64,000 nucleotides of DNA from Micavibrio_B sp964399985 (GTDB taxonomy: Bacteria > Pseudomonadota > Alphaproteobacteria > Micavibrionales > Micavibrionaceae): positions 62,001 to 126,000 of the forward strand of contig CAYNRY010000001.1 of NCBI GenBank assembly GCA_964399985.1, written 5' to 3'. The notes below the pieces were generated by a model. It was not told where the DNA came from, searched no databases, and worked only from the letters and a program-made list of their open reading frames with translations. A program made the position numbers and the translations under genes. Below are positions 31,707 to 40,595 of the stretch, one piece after another (position 1 is the stretch's first letter; each line of letters begins with the position of its first letter).

Positions 31707-32168
31707 TTATTCTTTCAAGGCTTTCTTCACTTCATCGACATGTCCCGGAACTTTGACCTTGTTCCAGATATGCGTGATCTTGCCCTGTTCATCGATCAGG
31801 AAAGTCGTGCGCTCGATGCCCATATATTTGCGGCCATACATCGATTTTTCGACCCAGACGCCGTAAGCCGCGCATACCGTGCCTTCTTCATCCGAGGCCA
31901 GCGGGAATTTCAAATTGTATTTATCGCGGAATTTATCATGTTTTTTTACGCTGTCTTTCGACAGGCCGATGACCTGCACGCCCAGTTTATTAAAGGACGC
32001 TATATTTTTCGTGAAATCGCAGGCCTGCGCCGTGCAGCCCGACGTATCGTCCTTAGGATAAAAATAGAGAATTACTTTCTGTCCCTTGAACTCGGATAGG
32101 GAAATCATGCTGCCCCCATCGCGTGGTAATGTAAAATCAGGGGCTTTTTTGCCAATTGAGACTGTCAT
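31707..32168 (-). CDS. bcp: Thioredoxin-dependent thiol peroxidase, Bcp/PrxQ
   Basis: A 153-residue peroxiredoxin. The peroxidatic Cys is in PKDDTSGCTAQACDF, with the resolving Cys five residues later, the PrxQ pattern. It reduces peroxides with thioredoxin in the cytoplasm. It is the second peroxiredoxin of the window (the other is Prx5 at 5429). The start is about 57 bases from the divergent AsmA-like gene. Confidence 0.95.
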   Translation of the reverse strand: MTVSIGKKAPDFTLPRDGGSMISLSEFKGQKVILYFYPKDDTSGCTAQACDFTKNIASFNKLGVQVIGLSKDSVKKHDKFRDKYNLKFPLASDEEGTVCAAYGVWVEKSMYGRKYMGIERTTFLIDEQGKITHIWNKVKVPGHVDEVKKALKE

Positions 32169-32225
32169 TCTATAATCCTTGAGCTATTATAAATCTTTGA
32201 TTTAACAGGAAAACGGTTCTTTTAA

Positions 32226-35200
32226 GTGCACCAGAGTATCAGACATTTCAAGACAGTTATTGAAGTTTGCGCAGCGATCTTGGCGGTTTTGCTCCTGATC
32301 GGGTCTTTGGGCATTTTTTATGCGTTCTGGCATTTGAGCAAGGGGCCTGTCGATATCAGCTGGGCCGAGCCTTATGTCCAGCGGGCGCTGGGCGGCGATA
32401 AAGAAGGCGTCAATGTTCACGTTAAAGGCATGGTCGCGGAGTGGAAAAGCCTCGATTCTCCTTTGACGCTCGGCGTGGCCGATTTATCGGTTATGCAGGG
32501 CGGCGGCGAGGTTTTCAGTGTATCTAAAGTCGGAATTCAGATAGACAAAGCGCCGCTATTGCTCGGTATCGTTTCGCTGGAAAGCATTTTCATTCAAAGC
32601 CCTGTTATCCGCCTGGAAAAAAGCAACGACGGTAAAATTTCTTTCCTGATCGCCAATGATCAGGCACCGCAAGAAACCGGGCGCACGCCGATGACAGCGC
32701 AAGAGCTGGGCGACAGCCTGTTCCTCGGTGGATTTTTAAGCGATACTTCGCGCATGCCGCTTTCCAAGCTGCGCGCCTTTGTCATCAAGGATGCGACGAT
32801 CTCGATCGACGATAAATCGCAAAACAAGATTTTTAATCTTCCATCGGCCGACGTGACGGTCCAGCGCGAAACAGATAACGTCAACATGGTTTTGGAATAT
32901 ACCGGCGCGCAAAATATGAATTCAAAAATAAATGCCGTCATCTCACGCAGGAAATTAAAAGACAGCATCCAGTTTACGCTGAATATGGACGATATCGATG
33001 CCGGTCTCTGGGCGCTGAATTTGCCGACGCTGCCGGGGCTGATGAAAGAGAATTATATTTTCGATGGGCACTTAACCGGAAATTTCGATCTTGAATGGAA
33101 TCTGCAAGGTCTGGACGGGCAAGTTACAACTTCGCAAGATGGAAAAATTCAGCAGAGTTTTGAAATCGCCGGTGACAGAAACGCAGAGACGGGAATTATC
33201 GCCGTCGAATTGAAATTGCCGGAAATCAGTATCGACCAGATCGCGTCCGTCTGGCCGGAAGGTGCGGAAGATCTCGGCGTGACCGTCTGGTTCACAGAAA
33301 AACTATCGAAAGGTATTATCAAGAACCTGTCTGTGATTTTGCCGTTCAAGAATGAAAACGGCAAATGGGCGATGGCGGGTAATATATCGGGACGGTTCGA
33401 TTACGAAAATTTGACCTGTGATTACCGCGCGCCGTTATATGCGCTGTCTGAAGGCTCGGGCCATGCGACGATCAAAGACGATACGCTGACCATCATTGTC
33501 GATAAGGCGAAGCTCAAGGACATGGATGTGTCCAACGGTTCAATCACCATCACGAAACTGACCGCCGCCGATCACGAGATAGGGCAGGCGGAAGTAAAAC
33601 TTAATTTAAAGGGACCTCTTAAAACCGCTTTCGATTATATCGCGCTGGAGCCGATCAGCCTTGGCGACAAGTTGAAAATGGACCGCAGCAAAATTGAGGG
33701 CAAGGGCGATATCAATGTAGCGGTGACGTTCCCAACGATTGCGGATCTGCCTGCAGATCAGGTGACTGCGACAGTCGATGCGACGCTCACCGACACCAAG
33801 CTGCCGGGCATCGTGAAAGGGATGGATTTATCCGGAGGACCGCTGAAGCTCAAAGTTGAAAAAGGAGCGTTCAATATTTCCGGTAAAGGCGCACTCGACG
33901 GCACGCCGATGGATTTCAGCTATTCGGAATATTTAAACCTTGAGGGCGTGCCGTATTCTTCCGCCATCAAGGCTAAACTTGTCACGGACGATGCCATGCG
34001 CAAGAAATTCGGCATCGATCTGTCAGACTATGTGAGCGGCAAGGCGGACATCGATCTCGATTATATAGAGAAAACCGACAATACGACCAATATCGATATC
34101 AAGGCCGATTTGACGCAAGGGCAAACATTCGTTAAGCCGCTTAACTACGTCAAGAAAGAGGGCGTTGCCGGAAACGCAACGGCAAAACTGCTCTTGAAAG
34201 GCGATACCATTCAAAAAGTGAGTGATTTGAACGTCACGATCGGTTCCGATCATGCCAAGGGCGGCGTTTTGACCTTCGGCATGCTGGGCAAGGAAAATAA
34301 AGTCACCTCCGCCAGTTTCGAAAAAATAAAACTGGGCGAGAATGATTTCAAATTAAAGATCGATCAGACAGCTTCGGCAATGAAAGTCGATGCGAATGGT
34401 GCTTCTCTCGATGCTCGGGCTTTTCTCGGTAAAAGCGAAAACAATAGCGGCGAAAAACGCAGCCGCGATGTCGATGTGAACGTCAAAGTCTCATCCATGC
34501 GTATGGGCGATGCGCCGGAGCAGGCTTTGAAAAACGTTACCATGCAAGCCATTGTCAATCCCGTCGGTGAAGTAAAAAAACTCGATTTAAAATCTAAAGC
34601 CGGCGCCGGCGATTTCTCAATCAATCTTTCGCCAAGCAGCAAGGGTGTTATGAATTTGCGCATGGATTCGAATGATGCGGGCGCAGCGCTCAAATCCATC
34701 GGCGCGTATTCCAATATGGTTGGCGGAAATCTAAGCCTGTCCGGTGCGCAGATGCAGGGCGGCAAGATCAACGATATCCAAGGCGCAGCAGTCATCGAGA
34801 ACTTTAAAGTCGTCAAGGCGCCAGCGCTGGCAAAACTTATTGGCGCGTTCAGCATTACGGGCTTGCCGGAGCTTCTCGCCAATGATGGCATTTCTTTCAG
34901 CAAGCTCAAATCGAATTTCATCTGGCGTCAAACCAGACGCGGCGATCGCATAATCAATTTATATGACGGTGCGACCAGCGGCGGTTCTGTTGGTTTAACG
35001 TTCGGCGGAGTTATCAACCAGACGAAAGAGACGTTGGATTTAAGCGGGACATTTGTGCCGATCTCGCAAATCAACAAAGTAGTGAGCTCTATTCCGATTG
35101 TCGGCCAATTGCTTACCGGCGGTAAAAACGGCGGCGTTATTGCGGCTACCTATTCCTTAAAAGGGCCGAGCAATAATCCAAGCGTTAGCGTTAACCCGCT

Positions 35201-35324
35201 GTCGGTTTTGGCGCCGGGCTTCCTGCGTTCGATCCTGTTCGAAGGCGGATTAAACTCAGGTCGCGATGAAAAGCCGATTGTGCCGAGGAATAGAAAAGCT
35301 ACGCCAGCCTCTAAAAATAATTAA
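32226..35324 (+). CDS. Large AsmA/YhdP-like periplasm-spanning protein
   Basis: A 1032-residue protein with one N-terminal membrane helix (VCAAILAVLLLIGSLGIFYAF) and a very long beta-rich periplasmic part. Residues 40-130 match the DUF3971-type start (VDISWAEPYVQRAL, then LGVADLSVMQ). The last 200 or so residues (GAQMQGGKINDIQGAAVIENF, SFSKLKSNFIW, LSGTFVPISQINKVVSSIPIVGQLLTGG) are the AsmA-like C-terminal domain. Such proteins are thought to bridge inner and outer membrane and move phospholipids. The GTG start at 32226 has no close ribosome-binding site, so the exact start is uncertain. The C-terminus is basic (RNRKATPASKNN). Confidence 0.88.
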   Translation: MHQSIRHFKTVIEVCAAILAVLLLIGSLGIFYAFWHLSKGPVDISWAEPYVQRALGGDKEGVNVHVKGMVAEWKSLDSPLTLGVADLSVMQGGGEVFSVSKVGIQIDKAPLLLGIVSLESIFIQSPVIRLEKSNDGKISFLIANDQAPQETGRTPMTAQELGDSLFLGGFLSDTSRMPLSKLRAFVIKDATISIDDKSQNKIFNLPSADVTVQRETDNVNMVLEYTGAQNMNSKINAVISRRKLKDSIQFTLNMDDIDAGLWALNLPTLPGLMKENYIFDGHLTGNFDLEWNLQGLDGQVTTSQDGKIQQSFEIAGDRNAETGIIAVELKLPEISIDQIASVWPEGAEDLGVTVWFTEKLSKGIIKNLSVILPFKNENGKWAMAGNISGRFDYENLTCDYRAPLYALSEGSGHATIKDDTLTIIVDKAKLKDMDVSNGSITITKLTAADHEIGQAEVKLNLKGPLKTAFDYIALEPISLGDKLKMDRSKIEGKGDINVAVTFPTIADLPADQVTATVDATLTDTKLPGIVKGMDLSGGPLKLKVEKGAFNISGKGALDGTPMDFSYSEYLNLEGVPYSSAIKAKLVTDDAMRKKFGIDLSDYVSGKADIDLDYIEKTDNTTNIDIKADLTQGQTFVKPLNYVKKEGVAGNATAKLLLKGDTIQKVSDLNVTIGSDHAKGGVLTFGMLGKENKVTSASFEKIKLGENDFKLKIDQTASAMKVDANGASLDARAFLGKSENNSGEKRSRDVDVNVKVSSMRMGDAPEQALKNVTMQAIVNPVGEVKKLDLKSKAGAGDFSINLSPSSKGVMNLRMDSNDAGAALKSIGAYSNMVGGNLSLSGAQMQGGKINDIQGAAVIENFKVVKAPALAKLIGAFSITGLPELLANDGISFSKLKSNFIWRQTRRGDRIINLYDGATSGGSVGLTFGGVINQTKETLDLSGTFVPISQINKVVSSIPIVGQLLTGGKNGGVIAATYSLKGPSNNPSVSVNPLSVLAPGFLRSILFEGGLNSGRDEKPIVPRNRKATPASKNN

Positions 35325-35341
35325 GTATATTTATAGTGATC

Positions 35342-35359
35342 TCCCCGCGAAAGCGGGGA
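35342..35359. repeat. Short palindrome TCCCCGC-GAAA-GCGGGGA
   Basis: A perfect 7-bp hairpin with a GAAA loop between the convergent AsmA-like and tyrS genes. It is the GC-rich variant of family A (compare 42957-42974). It has no T-run and is not a typical terminator. Confidence 0.75.
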
Positions 35360-35367
35360 AAGTGGAA

Positions 35368-36621
35368 TTATTTCATTTTTACAAGCACATGCTTTTTCTT
35401 GCCCGAAGATAATTTGATATAGCCGTCTTGGGTGAGATCGCCGGCTGTGATCTTTGCAGCAACATCTGATACGGCTTGATCGTTAACACGCGCGCCGCCG
35501 CCTTGAATGAGGCGTTTGGCGTCGCCGTTCGATTCAACCAGTCCTGCCTGACGTAAAAGATCGGTGATGACAATTCCAATTTTCAAATCAGCTTCAGCAA
35601 TTTCAATCGTCGGTAAATTGGCGCTCGCCGTTCCTTGCTCGAATGTCTGGCGGGCGGTTTCTGCGGCGGCGGTCGCCGCTTCTTCGCCGTGGCAAAGTTT
35701 GGTCGCCTCAAAAGCCAAAACTTTCTTGGCTTCGTTGATTTCCGCGCCTTGTAATGACGCAAGGCGTTTGACTTCATCCATCGGCAACATAGTGAAGCGG
35801 GCTAGAAGATTTCCGACATCGGCGTCATCGACATTGCGGAAATATTGCCAGTAATCGTAAGGCGAAAGCATATTCTTGTTCAGCCAGACAGCGCCGCTAA
35901 CGGTTTTACCCATTTTCTCGCCTGCGCTGTTGAGTAGCAAAGGCGCTGTTAGCGCGAAGAGCTGCACTTGGTCCGATTTGTGAGCAAGATCTACACCATT
36001 GATGATGTTGCCCCATTGATCGGAGCCGCCCATTTGAAGGATCGTGCCGTGTTCACGGTAAATGGCAAGGAAGTCATAGCCTTGCATGACCATGTAATTG
36101 AATTCGAGCAGGGTAAGTGGACTTTCACGTTCAAGGCGTGTCTTTACGCTGTCGAAAGAGATCATACGGTTGACAGTAAAATAACGGCCATAGTCACGCA
36201 GAAAGGAGAGGTAGTGAAGCTTAGATAGCCAGTCATCGTTGTTGACCATCTTGGCATCGGTCTTGCCATCACCATAACGCAGGAATTGGGTGAAGCAAGT
36301 CGAACGGATATTCTCGATATTTTCATTGATGATTTCATCGGTCATCAGATTACGTGATTGATCCTTGAAAGACGGATCGCCGACTTTTGATGTGCCGCCG
36401 CCCATTAAGGTAATCGGCTTATGACCACATTCCTGGAACCATTTCAGCATCATGATGCCGGTCAGATTTCCGATATGGAGACTTTTTGCCGTGGCATCGA
36501 AGCCGACATAAGCGCTCTGCACGCCTTCGGTGAGTTTTTTGTCTAGGCCTGCAAGGTCGCTGCCCTGATGGATAAAGCCGCGGCTCTCTAGTATGTTCAG
36601 GAAATCTGATTTATAAGTCAT
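35368..36621 (-). CDS. tyrS: Tyrosyl-tRNA synthetase
   Basis: A 417-residue class I synthetase. The HIGH motif is LHIGN near residue 48. The KMSKS motif is KMGKTVSG near 235, and GGSDQWGNI is the tyrosine-binding block. The C-terminal S4-like RNA-binding domain reads LIQGGGARVNDQ and ends KKHVLVKMK. The gene is divergent from anmK with only 37 bases between. Confidence 0.97.
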   Translation of the reverse strand: MTYKSDFLNILESRGFIHQGSDLAGLDKKLTEGVQSAYVGFDATAKSLHIGNLTGIMMLKWFQECGHKPITLMGGGTSKVGDPSFKDQSRNLMTDEIINENIENIRSTCFTQFLRYGDGKTDAKMVNNDDWLSKLHYLSFLRDYGRYFTVNRMISFDSVKTRLERESPLTLLEFNYMVMQGYDFLAIYREHGTILQMGGSDQWGNIINGVDLAHKSDQVQLFALTAPLLLNSAGEKMGKTVSGAVWLNKNMLSPYDYWQYFRNVDDADVGNLLARFTMLPMDEVKRLASLQGAEINEAKKVLAFEATKLCHGEEAATAAAETARQTFEQGTASANLPTIEIAEADLKIGIVITDLLRQAGLVESNGDAKRLIQGGGARVNDQAVSDVAAKITAGDLTQDGYIKLSSGKKKHVLVKMK

Positions 36622-36658
36622 AATATTCTCAATTGGTTCGTAAGGGCGATAAAATACA

Positions 36659-37816
36659 ATGAATGATAGCCAAAATCCAAGGGTTTATAAGGAAGTTTAT
36701 AAAGCCATCGGGCTGATGTCGGGCACGTCGCTGGATGGGGTCGATGTGGCCCTTTTGGAAACAGACGGTAAAAGCATCGTAAAGCCAGGGGCGACCCACT
36801 ACATACCGTATCCGCCGGCGTTGAAAGACGAAGTTCGCGCCTGTTTCGGCAAAACGGCGACAGACGAGCAGACAAAAGCGGCAGAAGAGAAAATAACCCG
36901 TTTGCAGGCACAGGCCGTTAATGAATTTCTGGCGAATGAAGAGCTTTCGCCTCAAGATATAGATGTGATCGGCTTTCACGGACAGACTATCACGCATAAA
37001 CCCAAGGATGGTTTTACATGGCAACTCGGTGACGGCGCGCTGCTGGCAAAAGGAACCGGTATCGATGTAGTCGATCAGTTTCGTATCAATGATGTCAGGG
37101 AAGGCGGGGAAGGCGCGCCGCTAATCCCGCTTTATCACCAGGCACTGGCACGGCATAAATCGACGATATTTCCGGTCGTGTTTTTGAATATCGGCGGCGT
37201 GTCGAACGTGACATGGGTCGGTGAAAAGGAAAACGATATACTTGCCTTTGATACGGGCCCCGGTAACGCGCTGATGGATGATTTCATGAAACAGAATTTC
37301 GATCAGTCTTATGATTTTGCCGGAGAGAAAGCAAAAGCCGGAGCTGCCGATCAGGCTTTACTGAAGCAGTGGATGGAAAGCGATTATCTAGAGCGGTTGC
37401 CGCCGAAATCGCTGGATCGCGGTTTTCTTCCCGATAAAGGCAAAAAGATAAACGCCGATATGAATGTATGGGATATATCCGGCGTATGGGATTTATCGCC
37501 GGAAGATGCAATGGCAACGCTTTCGGAGTTTACAGCGGCAACGATTGCGGCTTCATCCGATCATTTTCCGGAGAATGCCAAGGCCTGGTATGTCTGCGGC
37601 GGTGGGCGTCATAATGAATTCTTGATGACATTGTTATCGGCAAAACTCGATGTGCCGGTGAAAACAATCAATGATCTCGGCTATAACGGCGATTCAATTG
37701 AAGCCGAAGGTTTTGCTTATCTGGCCGTAAGGCATTTGCTGGATTTGCCTTTAAGCCTGCCGACAACGACAGGCGTCAAAACGCCTTGCAAGGGCGGAAG
37801 ATTGCATAAAGCCTAA
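36659..37816 (+). CDS. anmK: Anhydro-N-acetylmuramic acid kinase
   Basis: A 385-residue kinase that opens and phosphorylates 1,6-anhydroMurNAc in peptidoglycan recycling. The ATP-binding GLMSGTSLDGVDVAL is at the N-terminus, and GFHGQTITHKP, FDTGPGNALMDDF and CGGGRHNEFLM are the family blocks. It fits with the lytic transglycosylases MltG and the SLT protein at 39511, whose products it would recycle. The close tyrS-anmK divergent arrangement is common in proteobacteria. Its stop overlaps that of the ParA gene by four bases. Confidence 0.95.
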   Translation: MNDSQNPRVYKEVYKAIGLMSGTSLDGVDVALLETDGKSIVKPGATHYIPYPPALKDEVRACFGKTATDEQTKAAEEKITRLQAQAVNEFLANEELSPQDIDVIGFHGQTITHKPKDGFTWQLGDGALLAKGTGIDVVDQFRINDVREGGEGAPLIPLYHQALARHKSTIFPVVFLNIGGVSNVTWVGEKENDILAFDTGPGNALMDDFMKQNFDQSYDFAGEKAKAGAADQALLKQWMESDYLERLPPKSLDRGFLPDKGKKINADMNVWDISGVWDLSPEDAMATLSEFTAATIAASSDHFPENAKAWYVCGGGRHNEFLMTLLSAKLDVPVKTINDLGYNGDSIEAEGFAYLAVRHLLDLPLSLPTTTGVKTPCKGGRLHKA

Positions 37817-38463
37817 GCGGCTTTTGCCATCGGTTTTTGCTTCTCAATTTCCTTGATCAACCCCCGAATTTCATCGGCGGCGGTTGAGCGCGGTTCGTAT
37901 TCGATGACGCCGAGTCCCATCATGATCGATGCGGCAAAAGAAACGCGATTGCCGAGCGCCTGATGCGATACCGGAATACCCATGGCTTCCAGCTTGTCCA
38001 TGATCATGACGTTGAGTTTGGATTTTGACGGCACACGATTGAGAACGATCAATAAGGATTTCTTGTCAGCCAGTACCAGCTTCAATGTCGGTGCGCAGGC
38101 CCAGATATCGAGCGGCGAAGGTTGCACGGGAATAAGCACCAGATCGGCCATGCGGATGGAGGTGCTGCTTTCGCTCTCCGCATGCGGCGGCGTATCGATG
38201 ATCACATAATCATATTTATCGCGGTAGAAGGCGAGATCTTTCATCAAGCGCCAGCCTTGGATTTTGGCATGGTCGATTTTGTTTTTGTCGCCGAGCGTTT
38301 GCTCTCTCATCTGGAACCACTCGGTGCTCGATCCTTGCGGATCAAGGTCGAGCAAGAGCACGCTCGCGCCGGAATGGGACAAAGCCGCCGAGATTTGCGT
38401 CGACAGGGTGGTCTTACCTGCGCCGCCTTTATGCTGGGCTATGGTGATAATTTTTCCGGGCAT
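37813..38463 (-). CDS. Orphan ParA-family ATPase
   Basis: A 216-residue Walker-type ATPase with the deviant Walker A KGGAGKTT at residues 11-18 (signature Lys at 11), LLLDLDPQGSSTEW and YVIIDTPPHAES. It has no N-terminal DNA-binding domain and no ParB gene follows. It belongs to the short ParA class that positions chromosomes, plasmids, chemoreceptor clusters or other cargo. It is not MipZ as far as I can tell, since that family is longer. Cargo unknown; neighbours give no clue. Confidence 0.85.
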   Translation of the reverse strand: MPGKIITIAQHKGGAGKTTLSTQISAALSHSGASVLLLDLDPQGSSTEWFQMREQTLGDKNKIDHAKIQGWRLMKDLAFYRDKYDYVIIDTPPHAESESSTSIRMADLVLIPVQPSPLDIWACAPTLKLVLADKKSLLIVLNRVPSKSKLNVMIMDKLEAMGIPVSHQALGNRVSFAASIMMGLGVIEYEPRSTAADEIRGLIKEIEKQKPMAKAA

Positions 38464-38512
38464 GGGAGCAACTTAAGGAAAGGGTTTCCTTTTTTCAATA
38501 ATATCTTTATTT

Positions 38513-39514
38513 ATGCCTCAAATGACACGCATTTTGCCCGCTACCGACCAGTCTTTAACCGATGCCGCTCAATTGATTTTGGATGGCGAACTCGTCGCGT
38601 TTCCAACCGAGACGGTTTACGGGCTCGGGGCCAATGCTTTGGACGGTCAGGCCGTGGCTAAAATTTTTGCTGCCAAAGGACGCCCTAGTTTCAACCCGAT
38701 TATTTCGCACGGCGCGAATGTCTCGATGCTGGAAGAGCATGCGATCTTTGACGAGCGTGCCTTGGCGCTGGCGGATAAATTCTGGCCGGGCCCGCTCACG
38801 ATGATTTTGCCAAGGCGGGAAAATTCAACGATCAGCGAATTGGTCACGGCAGGATTGCCGACAATTGCCGTGCGTATTCCGGCGCATCCGACAGCTTTGC
38901 AGCTCATCGAGAAAGCGGGCGTGCCGATCGCAGCGCCGAGCGCAAACAGATCAGGGCAATTATCGCCAACCTCGCCGCATCATGTATCGGATAGTCTGGG
39001 CGAGGCCGTGCAGTTTATTCTGGCGGGTGGCAATTCAAAATTCGGTCTGGAATCGACCGTGCTGGATTTAAGCGGCGATCACCCTGTCATCCTTCGTCCG
39101 GGCGCGATCACGGCGGAAGACATCGAAGAAGTTTTAGGCGAAAAAATCTCCTATGAATTTGACACGCTCGAACATGCGCCCAAATCACCGGGACAGCTCC
39201 TTAAACATTACGCGCCGAATATTCCGGTCCGCCTTAAAGCGGTTGATGTGGAAGAGGGCGAAGCGTTATTAGCTTTTGGCTCAGTGAAATTCATGGGATT
39301 GAAAAACGGCGGTTTTGCCAAGGATATGCCGAAAGATTCATATCGGAATTTAAGTGAAAAAGGCGATCTGCTGGAAGCCGCCGCGAATTTGTTTGCTTAT
39401 CTAAAGCAACTCGATAGACCTGAGCATAAACGCATTGCGGTGATGGATGTTCCCAATAAGGATATAGGAATTGCGATCAATGACAGGCTAAAGCGCGCAG
39501 CGGAGGCGTCTTAA
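38513..39514 (+). CDS. Threonylcarbamoyl-AMP synthase, Sua5 type
   Basis: A 333-residue protein. The YrdC-like domain (GELVAFPTETVYGLGANAL, then KIFAAKGRPSFNPI and AAPSANRSGQLSPTSP) makes threonylcarbamoyl-AMP for the t6A37 tRNA modification. The C-terminal Sua5 domain follows a linker with the SPGQLLKHYAPNIPV motif. An ATG at 38522 (MTRILPAT) is an equally plausible start. The gene stands between two leftward genes. Its stop shares four bases with that of the SLT gene. Confidence 0.94.
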   Translation: MPQMTRILPATDQSLTDAAQLILDGELVAFPTETVYGLGANALDGQAVAKIFAAKGRPSFNPIISHGANVSMLEEHAIFDERALALADKFWPGPLTMILPRRENSTISELVTAGLPTIAVRIPAHPTALQLIEKAGVPIAAPSANRSGQLSPTSPHHVSDSLGEAVQFILAGGNSKFGLESTVLDLSGDHPVILRPGAITAEDIEEVLGEKISYEFDTLEHAPKSPGQLLKHYAPNIPVRLKAVDVEEGEALLAFGSVKFMGLKNGGFAKDMPKDSYRNLSEKGDLLEAAANLFAYLKQLDRPEHKRIAVMDVPNKDIGIAINDRLKRAAEAS

Positions 39515-40443
39515 GCGTTGTAACGTTTGGGATCGTTATGCAGCGATGCCAGTTCCATGATCTGCATGATATCGACAGGGTTTGAAAGTGCACCGGACAG
39601 GCCGGAGATCGTGCCGTTTGACGCGAGCGCCATGGCTTTTAGTTGAACGGCTTTCGGATTCGATGTCGAAAACCATGAGCCTGTATTCTCATCAAACATA
39701 TTCGAGCGGCCCGAGGTAAATGTCGGGGATCTCAAAGCGGCTTTGGCACCTTCGCTCATATAGTCGGAATTATCGGCATATTGAGTAGTAGCCGCGGTGC
39801 TATCGGTGCCGCCGTCGAATTTCTTATCGAAGAAAGCATAGATTTCAGAAAGTGTTCGCGGTTTACCGTTTTCTTTGTAGAAGACATTTTTATTGGAGCA
39901 GGCAGCGCTCGAGAAGCTTTTTGCGCCAATGGCGTTCGGATTATCCTGCATTTTAGAGAGGAATTTGGCGGCACCGCCGGGGCCCATGAAATGAGCCATA
40001 TAAAGTTCTGTCGAGCCGATTTCGCCGCCGACGGTGCTTTGGAGATATTCTTTATTATCGGCGGCATATTCAGCCGCCATGGCCGAGGCGATCTCGGGAT
40101 TTTTGCGCAGGGCGAGTATCTGGTTTTTGACGGATTTATTCGCCACACGCCCGTTATCGGAGATCTGGTCGGCATATTTCTCCAGACCGTATTTCGCGCC
40201 GTTTTCCTTTACCATGGAAAGCCATGTGGAATCGATAAACTGGTAAAGTCCAGTGGCTGAGCTGCCCTTGGCTTTTACATCTGTTCTAAAGCTGCTCTCG
40301 ACATTGGCTTGCTGGAGCAAATAGGAAAAGCCAACACCGGTTTTCGCCGAGGCCGACTGGATGGCATTGGTAATTTTTGCCCCGGCGCGGTTCGCCAAAG
40401 CCTGAAGATCGTTACCGGAAGGTGTTTTAATGCCGTAATTCAT
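39511..40443 (-). CDS. Lytic transglycosylase-like protein (SLT fold) without signal peptide
   Basis: A 310-residue protein. Residues 45-75 hold the SLT signature: QQANVESSFRTDVKAKGSSA then GLYQFIDSTWL, with Glu52 or so as the catalytic acid. YMAHFMGPGGAAKFL is the second family block. There is no N-terminal signal peptide or lipobox, and the C-terminal 100 residues are Ser/Ala/Asn-rich and end NPVDIMQIMELASLHNDPK. It may leave the cell by another route, for example a specialised secretion system or the flagellar pathway; that is inference. Confidence 0.82.
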   Translation of the reverse strand: MNYGIKTPSGNDLQALANRAGAKITNAIQSASAKTGVGFSYLLQQANVESSFRTDVKAKGSSATGLYQFIDSTWLSMVKENGAKYGLEKYADQISDNGRVANKSVKNQILALRKNPEIASAMAAEYAADNKEYLQSTVGGEIGSTELYMAHFMGPGGAAKFLSKMQDNPNAIGAKSFSSAACSNKNVFYKENGKPRTLSEIYAFFDKKFDGGTDSTAATTQYADNSDYMSEGAKAALRSPTFTSGRSNMFDENTGSWFSTSNPKAVQLKAMALASNGTISGLSGALSNPVDIMQIMELASLHNDPKRYNA

Positions 40444-40595
40444 GGTTTTAAGCCAAATTTCCCTTATCTGAATGAATGTATTCGCAAGCTCCGTGCCAAG
40501 CCGGGAAAGCAGGATAAAATGTCGGAAGAATTTTAACGACTTTTGTGTTATCTTAATGAAATCAGAGACTTATACTGCACTGCAAGGAACTGCCA

